A stretch of 18,090 bases of DNA from JAWLCG01 sp041687295. GTDB taxonomy: Bacteria > Planctomycetota > Phycisphaerae > SM23-33 > FEN-1343. The notes under the pieces were generated by a model, which ran no database searches, was not told the origin of the DNA, and saw nothing but the letters and a program-made list of their open reading frames with translations. This document shows positions 1 to 7,133 of the stretch, one piece after another. The stretch is taken from positions 1-18,090 of the forward strand of contig JAWLCG010000059.1 in NCBI GenBank assembly GCA_041687295.1, in the 5' to 3' direction. Both the position numbers and the translations under genes were made by a program. Each line of letters starts with the position of its first letter. Positions within the stretch are counted from its first letter, which is position 1.

Positions 1-57
1 TTTGGCTTGGGGTCGACCTCGAGCCAAAGCGGCGACTCTGTCGCCGCACTCCACATG
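1..57. repeat. Dispersed double-hairpin repeat, family A (cut by window edge)
   Basis: The stem GCGGCGAC (29-36) / GTCGCCGC (40-47) is followed by GCACTCCACAT. The preceding bases hold TTTGGCT (1-7) and its complement AGCCAAA (22-28). The complete copy at 2191-2267 shows that the full unit is two mirrored hairpins, so the left hairpin of this copy lies outside the window. No coding signal is seen. Confidence 0.8.
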
Positions 58-78
58 GGCCATTCGCCCCAGGCCAAG

Positions 79-127
79 CCAATTGTATATTGTATATTGT
101 ATGCAATCGGAGAATTCAGAGAATTGG
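79..127. repeat. AT-rich 7-bp tandem repeat inside a short inverted repeat
   Basis: Three tandem copies of TTGTATA, the last ending in G (83-103), form an AT-rich island in very GC-rich DNA. The island is bracketed by CCAATT (79-84) and AATTGG (122-127). It lies downstream of aroB. Function is unknown. Confidence 0.55.
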
Positions 128-182
128 CCCCGCGGGGCGGGCGCAGGCCGGGGCGGAGGAGGCGTTGGGTTGCGATGGGCAC

Positions 183-225
183 AGCCCGCCCCGATGCCCA
201 CGGAAGGCATTCCGTGGGCTTGGGT
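183..225. repeat. Dispersed palindrome, family B, copy 1
   Basis: GCCCACGGAA (196-205) and TTCCGTGGGC (210-219) form a perfect 10-bp stem with loop GGCA, flanked by CCCGCCCCGAT and TTGGG as in other copies. It lies about 55 bp downstream of the aroB stop and could form a hairpin at the 3' end of that transcript, but there is no U-tract. Related copies lie near 2482, 6729, 12060 and 15918. Confidence 0.8.
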
Positions 226-272
226 TGGAGGGGCAGGGAGGGTTCGCAGAAGGCGACAGCGGGCTGGGCGAG

Positions 273-1388
273 TCAGGTCGTGGGGCGGGCGAGGTAGTCC
301 AGGGCGGCGACGACTTCGGCGTCGGTGACGTCGTCGACCACCTCGACGGTGCCGAGGCGGACCGGCAGGACGAAGCGGAGCTTGCCGGCGCGGGCCTTCT
401 TGTCGCGGCGCATGATCGGCAGCAGTTGGCCGGGGTCCAGGTTGGCGTAGCGGGTGGGCAGGTCGAGGCGGGCCAGCAGGGCCTCGACGCGGGCGGCGTC
501 GGCGTGGGGCAGTTGGCCGCGGGCGACGGCGATGGCGTTGGCGGCGGCCATGCCCAGGGCGACACAGTGGCCGTGGCGGAGGGAGTGGGCGGGGTCGGCC
601 TGGAAGCCGGCGACGGCCTCGATGGCGTGGCCGATGGTGTGGCCGAAGTTGAGGTGGGCCCGCTCGCCGCTCTCTCGCTCGTCGGCGGCGACGACGGCGG
701 CCTTGATGCGGACGTTGCGGGCGATCAGCTCGCCGAGGCAGGCCGGGTCGCCCGCCTGCAGGGCCGGGGCGTGGGTCTCGATCCAGTCCAGCAGCTCCGC
801 GTCGCGAATGACGGCGTGCTTGACGCACTCGGCCAGGCCGCTGGCGAGTTCGACCGACGGCAGCGTGGCCAGCGTACCCGGGTCGATGAAGACGCCGACG
901 GGCTGGTGGAAGGCGCCGATGAGGTTCTTGCCGGCCGGGTGGTCCACACCGGTCTTGCCTCCGACGGAGCTGTCGACGTCGGCCAGCAGCGTGGTGGGCA
1001 CCTGGACGAAGCGGACGCCGCGGAGCAGCGTGGCCGCCAGCAGGCCGGCCAGGTCGCCGGTGACCCCGCCGCCGAGGGCGACGACGACGCTGTCGCGGTC
1101 GGGCGGGGGCGAGGCGGCGAAGACCTGGTCGAACAGGGCCCCGAGGGTGGCCAGGGTCTTGTGCGGCTCGCCGGCGGGGAAGCCGGCCAGGGAGACCTCG
1201 TAGCCGGCCGACAGCAGGCTGGCGCGGACGCGGCTGGCGTAGAGGGGCCCGACGTGGCTGTCGGTGACGATGAAGGCGCTTCGGGCGGCGGCGACGGCCC
1301 GGGTCAGGCCGCCGACGTGGTCGAGCAGGCCCGGCTGGATGCGGACGTCGTATCTGCGGGGGCCCAGGGAAACGGGGATGGCGGTCAT
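273..1388 (-). CDS. aroB: 3-dehydroquinate synthase (shikimate pathway)
   Basis: This cytosolic NAD- and metal-dependent enzyme converts DAHP to 3-dehydroquinate, step two of aromatic amino-acid biosynthesis. The product has 371 residues, normal for the family. Visible signatures are the NAD-binding GGGVTGD (106-112), the core DVDSSVGGKTGV (137-148), Glu187 in AECVKHAVI, the metal-ligand region NFGHTIGHAIE (247-257, His250 and His254) and RHGHCVALGM (271-280, His272). The ATG shares an ATGA overlap with the stop of the upstream membrane-protein gene. Its Shine-Dalgarno AGGAG lies inside that gene 8 nt before the start, so the pair is probably translationally coupled. A second, divergent DHQS-fold gene (the eboD-like gene at 9300) exists in the window, but this copy keeps the canonical active site and is the shikimate enzyme. 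Confidence 0.96.
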   Translation of the reverse strand: MTAIPVSLGPRRYDVRIQPGLLDHVGGLTRAVAAARSAFIVTDSHVGPLYASRVRASLLSAGYEVSLAGFPAGEPHKTLATLGALFDQVFAASPPPDRDSVVVALGGGVTGDLAGLLAATLLRGVRFVQVPTTLLADVDSSVGGKTGVDHPAGKNLIGAFHQPVGVFIDPGTLATLPSVELASGLAECVKHAVIRDAELLDWIETHAPALQAGDPACLGELIARNVRIKAAVVAADERESGERAHLNFGHTIGHAIEAVAGFQADPAHSLRHGHCVALGMAAANAIAVARGQLPHADAARVEALLARLDLPTRYANLDPGQLLPIMRRDKKARAGKLRFVLPVRLGTVEVVDDVTDAEVVAALDYLARPTT

Positions 1389-2164
1389 GGCGCGGGCTCC
1401 TGGGGGCTCTGGCGGGCCTGCCAGGCGGCGGCCTGGCGGGCGAGTTCAGGGTCGATCGGCCCGTCGGAGGGCGTCTCGGCCGGGGCGGGTTCGGGGGACG
1501 GTTGTCGGCGGCTGCGCCAGCGGAGCCAGCCCCAGCCGGCCGCCAGCAGGATCAGGGCGGCGGGCAGGGCGGCCTGTCGCCACGGCGACGGCGGCGTGGG
1601 CGGGTTCAGCGTGGCGGCGACCACTACCGGGTAAGGCCGAGGGGCCCCGGCCGGGTCGGCGGCCGTCGGACGCAGGACGGTCTTGTAGAACAGGCCCGCC
1701 AACTCGAAGCGAGGCCCATCGGGGTGTTCGCCGGCGGCCAGCGCGGGCGGGCGAGTGAGCAGGAGGATCATCGGCTCGTCCTCGCCCCCGGCCGTGCAGG
1801 CCAGGCGGTAGACGGTTCGCCCGGGCCAGTCGGGGGTGCTGGGCAGGCCGACCCAGCGGCTCACCCGCCAGACGCGGACGGTCAGGGCCACCGGCTGGCC
1901 ACGATGGTCGGCCGGGCGGGCCAGCAGCTCCGCCGGCGAGGTGCGCGGGGCGTCGGCGAAGCCGGCCGGCGCGTCGGCCAGACGGTCGGCCCGGCCCAGC
2001 AGCAGGTAGAGGGCGGCCTCGTTGAGCGACTCGGTCGCGTCGGCGACGTCGGCCAGGATCGTCCGCTCGCGGTCGCTCCGCGGCGCCGGCGCATCAGGCC
2101 AGGCCGCCGACGGCAGGACCGTCAGCGCCGCCACCAGAGCCAGGCTGTGCAGGCGTCGGGGCAT
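1385..2164 (-). CDS. Unrecognised exported single-pass membrane protein
   Basis: The family is not recognised. The 259-residue product begins with a signal peptide (PRRLHSLALVAALTVLPSAA, cleavage near residue 21-24). It continues with a soluble extracytoplasmic region (about 30-190), which includes a strand-rich stretch, HRGQPVALTVRVWRV (87-101), that could be an OB-like or small beta fold. One hydrophobic segment follows (about 197-214, ending WGWLRWRSRR), then a short Pro/Ala/Glu-rich cytoplasmic tail. The ATG at 2164 was chosen because the in-frame upstream extension to 2266 only translates repeat A, whereas this start gives a clean signal peptide. The stop overlaps the aroB start (ATGA), so the genes are co-transcribed. 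A functional link to the shikimate pathway is not implied by sequence. Confidence 0.7.
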   Translation of the reverse strand: MPRRLHSLALVAALTVLPSAAWPDAPAPRSDRERTILADVADATESLNEAALYLLLGRADRLADAPAGFADAPRTSPAELLARPADHRGQPVALTVRVWRVSRWVGLPSTPDWPGRTVYRLACTAGGEDEPMILLLTRPPALAAGEHPDGPRFELAGLFYKTVLRPTAADPAGAPRPYPVVVAATLNPPTPPSPWRQAALPAALILLAAGWGWLRWRSRRQPSPEPAPAETPSDGPIDPELARQAAAWQARQSPQEPAP

Positions 2165-2190
2165 GGGGTGTCTCGGACCGGGGCGCCCTT

Positions 2191-2267
2191 TGGAGTGCGG
2201 CGAAGGATTCGCCGCTTTGGCTCGATGGAGGCCAAGCCAAAGCGGCGAGTTGTCGCCGCACTCCATA
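2191..2267. repeat. Dispersed double-hairpin repeat, family A (complete copy)
   Basis: Two mirrored arms of about 26 nt face each other across a 12-nt spacer. The left arm starts GGAGTGCGGCGA, then a loop, then TCGCCGCTTTGGCT. The right arm is its reverse complement except for the loop and ends TCGCCGCACTCC. Each arm is itself a hairpin. The element sits just upstream of the membrane-protein start at 2164 and probably lies in its leader. Confidence 0.85.
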
Positions 2268-2269
2268 TT

Positions 2270-2551
2270 GCCCAGGCACGCTCGGCCGGGGCGGGCGTGA
2301 GAGGGATTCTACCCGGGCCAGGCGAGGGGGTCAAAGGCCCGGCCGGGGCACAGACGACGCAGGCCCCGGCGGGCGCGGGGCGCCGGCGTCGGGGCCTGGG
2401 TCGAGAATCGGGGACGGCTGCCTGTCTGGCCTGCTGGGCGTGCGGGTTGGTCAGGCCCGTCAGGCTCAGCTTGGCCGCGATGCCCACAGAGGCATTCTGT
2501 GGGCTTGGGCTGAGCCCGCTTTGGGGGCCCGCACGCAAACGGCATGGGGGT
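2270..2551. other. Gene-free spacer with a strong hairpin and a family B copy
   Basis: The spacer lies between the anti-sigma stop and repeat A. It contains CAGGCCCCG (2360-2368) pairing perfectly with CGGGGCCTG (2390-2398). It also contains a variant family B stem, GCCCACAGA (2482-2490) with TCTGTGGGC (2496-2504). Either hairpin could end or stabilise the sigma/anti-sigma transcript. Neither has a U-tract. No small ORF with a convincing ribosome site was seen. Confidence 0.6.
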
Positions 2552-3571
2552 TTAGTTGTCGTCGGTCGGTCGGGGCTGGACGAAGTTGGGCAGCAGGAAG
2601 CTGTCGGTCGGGGCGGCCGGCCGCTCGATGCCCTGGTACTCGTCGATGCCCTGGGCGACCCAGATGTTGTCGCCCTTGTGGCCGACGTTGGGGCTCGTCT
2701 GCCAGGCGGCGTGCATGTCGAGGTAGAGCACCGACTGGCCCCGCCCGCCGTGATTGGGCGAGTTCTGCTGGCTCTGGCAGCCCAGCAGGGCCTGGCCGTT
2801 GGCCAGGGGGGTCTGGTCGGCCAGGATGGCCATCGAGGCCGGATCGTCCACGGCGTCCAGGCGGACGGGCGGGCTGTTGACGCCGTTCTGGTAGCTGTAG
2901 CCGATGTACTGCGGCCCGGGGAAGTCGATCAGGCTGGCCGCGACGCTGAAGGGCTGGACCTCGCCGCTGGGGCACTGGAACAGGACCGGGTCCTTGATGT
3001 ACTGGCCGGTGATGAGCTGCCAGAGATTCTGGCTGTTGCTGACGCGGAGCGGGGCCTGGGCATAGGCGAACCAGGCGGCGTCCTCCAGGCCCAGGGCGGG
3101 CAGCTGACCGTTGTTCTCGTTGGCGTAGTGGCCCAGGGCGGCACCGATCTCGCCGACGCGGGCGACGCAGGCGGTCTGGCGGCTCATCTGGGCGGCGTGG
3201 CGCCAGCTAGGTACGAGGATCGCCCCCACGACCACCAGCATCGCGGCCACGGCGCCGAGTTCGCGGAGGCTGAAGGAAGGGAAACTGAGCGTGCGGGTCT
3301 GGGCGGCCTCGCGGTCGAGCAGGGCCCGCGTTCGGCCGGCCGATTCGACGGCGGCGAGCGTGCGGGCGATCAACTCTTCGCTGGGCTCGGGGGCCTCGTA
3401 GGCGTCCAGGGCCTGGAAGACCGTGGCGATTTTCTGCGATCGGCGGGCGAAGTCGGGGTCTTTCTCGAGCCGCTCGCGTACCTGCCCGGCCAGGTCGGCC
3501 GAGCAGTTGCCATTCAGGAAGTCAATCAGCACCTCGTCGTCGGGGTGCTCCGTCGCGCGTAGCCTATTCAT
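2552..3571 (-). CDS. Membrane anti-sigma factor fused to an H-X9-DG-like pseudopilin domain
   Basis: This is the partner of the overlapping ECF sigma gene. Residues 1-100 form a helical cytoplasmic region of the anti-sigma kind (DDEVLIDFLNGNCS, then an amphipathic stretch to SEELIARTLAAV) without a clear HxxxCxxC zinc motif. Residues about 104-122 are a single membrane segment (LGAVAAMLVVVGAILVPSW). Residues 123-339 resemble the exported part of DUF1559-type pseudopilin-like proteins: an amphipathic helix ending in HYANENNGQLPA, a CPSGE segment, and NHGGRGQSVLYLDMHAAW (283-300), a variant of the H-X9-DG signature with Met in place of Gly. The start overlaps the sigma stop by 8 nt. The fusion suggests that an envelope or surface signal is sensed by the pseudopilin-like domain and relayed to the sigma factor; that role is inference. 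The domain assignment is by motif only. Confidence 0.78.
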   Translation of the reverse strand: MNRLRATEHPDDEVLIDFLNGNCSADLAGQVRERLEKDPDFARRSQKIATVFQALDAYEAPEPSEELIARTLAAVESAGRTRALLDREAAQTRTLSFPSFSLRELGAVAAMLVVVGAILVPSWRHAAQMSRQTACVARVGEIGAALGHYANENNGQLPALGLEDAAWFAYAQAPLRVSNSQNLWQLITGQYIKDPVLFQCPSGEVQPFSVAASLIDFPGPQYIGYSYQNGVNSPPVRLDAVDDPASMAILADQTPLANGQALLGCQSQQNSPNHGGRGQSVLYLDMHAAWQTSPNVGHKGDNIWVAQGIDEYQGIERPAAPTDSFLLPNFVQPRPTDDN

Positions 3572-4184
3572 GGGTGAATCTCTTCCCTACCGCCTCCCAG
3601 CGGCGGCCGAAGTAGTTGACGGCCGCGTGCAGGCGACTCTTGACTGTTCCCAACGGCACCTTCAGGATGTCCGCGATTTCCTTGTACGAAAAGTGGTGGA
3701 AGTAATTCAGCAGGAGAACCTCGCGGAGGTTTTCCGGCATCTCCATCACAACTTTTTGTACGGCCTCGCGGAGTTCCTGGTTCTCCATTTGCTCGCCGGG
3801 CCGCTCGACCTCGGCCTGGAGCAGGTCCAGGAATGTGGTGCTTTCTTCTTCTCCCGACGAGATTTGCGCGTCGAGAGGAGCGGCCGATCTTCGCGAGCGA
3901 CTTCGCATCGCATCCCGCGCTTTATTGGCCGCGATAGTGAACATCCAGGGTTTGAGCCGGCGCGACGGGTCGAACCCCTCGGCCGCGAGGTGAACCTGCA
4001 GCAGCGTCTCCTGATACACGTCATCCGCCAGGGCCGGGTCGCCGAGATAGCGCACGAGGAAACGATACAACTCACGACCCCGCCGGCGGATAAGGGTCTC
4101 AAAGGCCCCCTGCTGGCCGGTGCGATGAAGCCGCAGCAGCTCCTCGTCCGAGATGGTCGACGCCGTGTCGCCTTTGGCCACCAA
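3564..4184 (-). CDS. ECF-type RNA polymerase sigma factor
   Basis: This 206-residue sigma-70 family factor of the ECF group redirects RNA polymerase to a specific regulon. Region 2 spans about 27-97 and includes DDVYQETLLQVH (54-65) and the RLKPWMFTIAANKARDAMR stretch (76-94). Region 4 spans about 138-190 with MPENLREVLLLNYFHHFSYK (149-168) and the helix-turn-helix EIADILKVPLGTVKSRLHAA (169-188). The start is TTG at 4184, with an AAGGA site 6 nt upstream; GTG at 4181 is equally possible. There is no ATG near the conserved N-terminus. The gene overlaps the anti-sigma start by 8 nt, the usual layout of a sigma/anti-sigma pair. A promoter-like pair lies about 55-90 bp upstream. The target regulon cannot be read from this window. 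Confidence 0.92.
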   Translation of the reverse strand: MVAKGDTASTISDEELLRLHRTGQQGAFETLIRRRGRELYRFLVRYLGDPALADDVYQETLLQVHLAAEGFDPSRRLKPWMFTIAANKARDAMRSRSRRSAAPLDAQISSGEEESTTFLDLLQAEVERPGEQMENQELREAVQKVVMEMPENLREVLLLNYFHHFSYKEIADILKVPLGTVKSRLHAAVNYFGRRWEAVGKRFTHE

Positions 4185-4245
4185 TTGCGTTCCTTACTAC
4201 CCCAGCCGGGGATGCCCGAACCCACGTTGCCCCCGCATGCACAGA

Positions 4246-4274
4246 ATCATACGGGCGCTGGCGCAACGCTTCAA
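4246..4274 (-). promoter_or_regulatory. Sigma-70-type promoter for the ECF sigma operon
   Basis: On the minus strand, TTGAAG (4274-4269) and TATGAT (4251-4246) are separated by exactly 17 nt. This predicts transcription starting near 4239 with a leader of about 55 nt before the TTG start. It looks like a housekeeping promoter, not an ECF-type one, which argues against simple autoregulation from this site. Confidence 0.55.
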
Positions 4275-4387
4275 TCCATTCCTGTTCATCGGCCGACAGC
4301 GCCCGCCCCGTGCAGCACTTGTCGGCCCGCGCGCCCGCACCGGCCGGCGAGGGATTCTTGCGATTCCCGAACCGCAGTCTGCCATCC

Positions 4388-4425
4388 GCATGTCGCCCCA
4401 TAGAGCCCCGGGCATGCCCGGGGTC
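4388..4425. repeat. Dispersed perfect palindrome, family C, copy 1
   Basis: CCCCGGGCATGCCCGGGG (4406-4423) is an 18-bp perfect palindrome preceded by CCCCATAGAG and followed by TCTTC. The same palindrome with matching flanks recurs at 6502-6519. It lies between the divergent sigma and heparinase genes. Confidence 0.8.
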
Positions 4426-4453
4426 TTCTCGACCCCCCCACCACCGTCCCGAT

Positions 4454-4482
4454 GCCGTGGCTAGGGCGTCTGTAGCCACGGC
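4454..4482. repeat. Dispersed hairpin, family D, copy 1
   Basis: GCCGTGGCTA (4454-4463) and TAGCCACGGC (4473-4482) make a perfect 10-bp stem with a 9-nt loop. A related hairpin with changed but still paired bases lies at 10610-10634, and a degenerate one near 13685-13723. Confidence 0.75.
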
Positions 4483-4502
4483 TTCCCGCCCTGTCCGCCA
4501 GA

Positions 4503-4541
4503 AAGCCAAAGCGGCGAATACTTCGCCGCACTCCATATTCC
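4503..4541. repeat. Dispersed repeat, family A (single arm)
   Basis: Only the right-hand hairpin is present: AGCCAAAGCGGCGA, loop, TCGCCGCACTCC, then ATATT. It is immediately upstream of the heparinase-family promoter. Confidence 0.8.
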
Positions 4542-4571
4542 GCCGGCGCGCCGGGCCGTTGGGGGCCGCAC

Positions 4572-4600
4572 TTGCCCGCCGCCCGGCCGGCCGGTATGCT
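4572..4600 (+). promoter_or_regulatory. Promoter-like -35/-10 pair for the heparinase-family gene
   Basis: TTGCCC (4572-4577) and TATGCT (4595-4600) are spaced by 17 nt and end 35 bp before the ATG at 4636. The pair falls just after the repeat cluster. It is assigned by pattern only. Confidence 0.5.
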
Positions 4601-4635
4601 TGGGCGGACACGATGCCCCGTTGCGGAGGATCTGC

Positions 4636-6474
4636 ATGAGACGAGGACTGCTGGCCAGCCGCGAGGAGCTCGCGCGACTGCGCGACTCGATCGGCCGACA
4701 CCCGTTCGACACGATCTACGAAACGCTGCGCAAGCGCTGCGGCCTGATCCTGCAGACCCGCCCGATCAGCGAGACCGAGTGGCAGGCCCAGCACGCCCAG
4801 GGTCGCTGGTCGGCGGCGACGCTGGCGGCCCGCAACTGCCAGGGGCGGATCTTCGACCTGATCATCTGTCACCACATCGACCCCAACGTCGCCTACCGCG
4901 ACCGGGCGATCGAGGAGGTCAAGTCGCTGATCGGCTGGAGCACCTGGACCGACCCGAGCCACCGCGGCGTCCGGGCCGACCTGTGCACCGCCGAGTGCGC
5001 CACGACCGTCGCGGTCGCGCTGGACTGGCTGGAGGAGGACCTCGGCGAGCCCGACCGCCTCCGCTGCCTGCAGGCCCTGCGGAACAAGGGCGTCTACGCC
5101 TACGCCGACGCCGTCGCCGCCGACGACTGGTGGTACGGCGTCTACCACAACTGGAACGCCGTCATCAACGCCGGCTGTGGCCTGGCCGCCCTGGCCCTGG
5201 CCGATGACGACCCCCGCGCCGCGGCCGCCCTGGACAAGGCCCGCGCGGGCCTGAGCCACTTCTTCGACGCCCTGGGCCGCGAGGGCGGCTGGGACGAGGG
5301 CATCGTCTACTGGGCCTACGCCCTGCGCTACCTGCTGATGTTCGGCGAGGCCCTCGACCGCCAGCTCGACGACCGCACGCTCTTCCACCAGCGCGGCATG
5401 GAGGCCACCGGCGCCTTCGGGGTCTACTTCAGCCCCCGCGGCCAGTCGGCCAGCTTCGGCGACTCCGGCGGCGTGCCGCTGTTCGGCGCGCTGTACGGCC
5501 TGGCCCGCCGCTTCGGCCACGCCGAGGTCTGCTGGTGGCTCGACCGCTACGCCTTCCACCGCGACGTCCGCGCCGACGGCTGGAGCGACGCGGGACTGAG
5601 CCTGCTGTGGCGGCCCGTCGACATCGAGCCCGAGCCCCAGCCCGACCTGAGCGTCCTGAAGGTCTACAACGAGATCGGCTGGGCCGCCATCGCCGATCAC
5701 TGGCCCGAGCCGGACCTCTACGTCGCCGTCAAGACCGGCGACCTGTCCGCCCACCACGGCCAACTGGACATGAACGCCATCCAGGTGCAGGTCGACGGCG
5801 AGATGCTGCTGGCCGACCTGGGCCACCCGCCCGTCCCCCAATATTTCTCCGGCGACCGCTTCGGCTTCTACGAGGCCCAGGCCCGCGCCCACAACACGCT
5901 GGTCATCGGCGAGCGCGACCACGAGATCGAGGCCCAGGGCCAGATCGTCGAGGCCTCCGAACAGCCCGCCTACCGCTGGCTCACCGCCAACGCCGGCAGC
6001 GCCCTGGGCCGAAACGCCCGCTACAACCGCCACGTCGTCATGCTGCTCGACGCCCGCGGCCAGGGCCAGACGCTGCTGGTGCTCGACGAGGTCCACAACG
6101 CCCTCCGCGAGCCGGTGCGGGCCTTCTGGCACACCTTCGCCCAGCTGCACCTCAAGGACCGCACCGGCGCCATCGTCGGCGACCGCACGGGCCTGCACTT
6201 CCGCCTCGAGGCCAACGTCCCGCTGACCTGCAAGACCGCCACCCATCGCGTCGGCAAGGCCACCGAGACCGCCCTGGAGATCGCCACCGAGCGGACCGAC
6301 CGGCTGATCCTCGTCTCGGCCTTCAGCCGAACGCCCATCGACACCCTCGCCCTGCACCCCTCCGCCCGCGGCGACCTGAGCCTCGAGATCAACGCCACCG
6401 CCCTGCGCTTCAAGGGCAGCCGAAAGCACCTCCGCCTCGAGGCCATCGAGCCCATCCGCAAGAAGAAGACCTGA
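4636..6474 (+). CDS. Heparinase II/III-family polysaccharide lyase
   Basis: Members of this family cleave acidic polysaccharides by beta-elimination. The 612-residue product has an N-terminal alpha-helical toroid-like half (about 1-330) and a C-terminal beta-sandwich half (about 340-600). Visible catalytic-type positions are HNWNAVINAG (171-180, His/Asn), Tyr225 in EGIVYWAYALRY, and AHHGQLDMNA (372-381) followed by DLGHPP and RAHNTLVIG (417-425). These are typical of the heparinase II/III C-terminal domain. The ATG at 4636 is preceded by GGAGGA with 5-nt spacing; an earlier in-frame start at 4600 overlaps the -10 hexamer and was rejected. No signal peptide is apparent, so the enzyme may be cytoplasmic and act on imported oligosaccharides, or leave by another route. 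The substrate cannot be inferred. It is monocistronic. Confidence 0.9.
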   Translation: MRRGLLASREELARLRDSIGRHPFDTIYETLRKRCGLILQTRPISETEWQAQHAQGRWSAATLAARNCQGRIFDLIICHHIDPNVAYRDRAIEEVKSLIGWSTWTDPSHRGVRADLCTAECATTVAVALDWLEEDLGEPDRLRCLQALRNKGVYAYADAVAADDWWYGVYHNWNAVINAGCGLAALALADDDPRAAAALDKARAGLSHFFDALGREGGWDEGIVYWAYALRYLLMFGEALDRQLDDRTLFHQRGMEATGAFGVYFSPRGQSASFGDSGGVPLFGALYGLARRFGHAEVCWWLDRYAFHRDVRADGWSDAGLSLLWRPVDIEPEPQPDLSVLKVYNEIGWAAIADHWPEPDLYVAVKTGDLSAHHGQLDMNAIQVQVDGEMLLADLGHPPVPQYFSGDRFGFYEAQARAHNTLVIGERDHEIEAQGQIVEASEQPAYRWLTANAGSALGRNARYNRHVVMLLDARGQGQTLLVLDEVHNALREPVRAFWHTFAQLHLKDRTGAIVGDRTGLHFRLEANVPLTCKTATHRVGKATETALEIATERTDRLILVSAFSRTPIDTLALHPSARGDLSLEINATALRFKGSRKHLRLEAIEPIRKKKT

Positions 6475-6489
6475 CACGCCCCCCGCGCG

Positions 6490-6525
6490 TCCCCCATATA
6501 GCCCCGGGCATGCCCGGGGTCTTCG
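6490..6525. repeat. Dispersed perfect palindrome, family C, copy 2
   Basis: CCCCGGGCATGCCCGGGG at 6502-6519 repeats 4406-4423 exactly, with related flanks (CCCCATATAG before, TCTTC after). It lies 28 bp past the heparinase-gene stop and could act as a 3' hairpin, though it lacks a U-tract. Confidence 0.8.
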
Positions 6526-6556
6526 GGGGCGCGCCGGCCCGCGAATCGCCCTGTAG

Positions 6557-6607
6557 GCCGGACGCAGTCCGGCTGCGGCTGGGTGCCCCGGGACGTGTTC
6601 CGGGGTG
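6557..6607. repeat. Two adjacent GC-rich hairpins
   Basis: GCCGGAC (6557-6563) pairs with GTCCGGC (6567-6573) around a GCA loop. Just downstream, CCCCGGGA and TTCCGGGG form a second stem with one wobble pair. Both belong to the repeat nest that follows the heparinase-family gene. Confidence 0.55.
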
Positions 6608-6678
6608 CCCCGGGCAAGCGGGGCGTCAGCACCGCTCGCCCCGAGGGCGGAGGCGGTTCCGCACCCGGCCCGTTTGCC

Positions 6679-6782
6679 CATCGGACGTGCAGGTGGGTTG
6701 TGCCTCCACAGGGACGGCCCGCCCCGATGCCCACGGAAGGCATTCCGTGGGCTTGGGCCCAGACCACCTGCAGACCCGCAGG
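6679..6782. repeat. Dispersed long palindrome, family B, copy 3
   Basis: The outer stem is TGCAGGTGG (6688-6696) with CCACCTGCA (6764-6772). The inner stem is GCCCACGGAA (6729-6738) with TTCCGTGGGC (6743-6752). The sequence between the stems aligns with the copies at 12005-12117 and 15870-15960. The unit is about 100 bp. Confidence 0.8.
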
Positions 6783-6810
6783 CACGGCACCCCGCCGGTT
6801 CTTCTCTTAG

Positions 6811-7107
6811 GGTTCTCATCCCAAGAAGTTGAGGAAAAGGAATGGGGGCCAGCCCCCAAACCCCCGGATTCATTGCTTTCGGGCCACCAGCATGGGTGGG
6901 CCTCTCTGGGCGGTCCTCCCGGAGGATCGCCCAGCGCTGGCGCGGAAGAGCGCCCCGAGCGCCGTCAGGGCGGCTGTACAGCACGGGCGGCACTGCCTGG
7001 AGGTGGTGTCTGTTATGTTCTGCTGGTGGCCCTAAAGCGGTAAATCCCGGCCTCTGGGGCAGAGCCCCAGGAGGGTGTCTCCTCGCCAACTTATTGGGAT
7101 GAGATCC
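6811..7107. mobile_element. MITE-like element with long imperfect terminal inverted repeats
   Basis: The left end (6811-6893) starts GGTTCTCATCCCAAGAAGTT. The right end (7021-7107), read in reverse complement, starts GGATCTCATCCCAATAAGTT. Both continue to GCTTT and GGGCCACCAGCA, so about 85 bp are related. The 297-bp unit is flanked by TCTCTTAG (6803-6810) and TCTTTTAG (7108-7115), which match at 7 of 8 bases and may be an aged target duplication. There is no transposase gene inside. A copy of the left end recurs at 17992-18066. It could instead be a structured repeat spread by another route. Confidence 0.6.
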
Positions 7108-7133
7108 TCTTTTAGTGAAACCCACTGATTTCC

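Noticed and set aside
2165..2266. In-frame N-terminal extension of the membrane protein gene
   Set aside because: The extra codons only translate repeat A; the signal peptide begins at 2164.
90..3562. Long plus-strand open frames opposite aroB, the membrane protein and the anti-sigma gene
   Set aside because: They are antisense to genes with clear motifs, have shadow-type composition and cross repeat A or B sequences.
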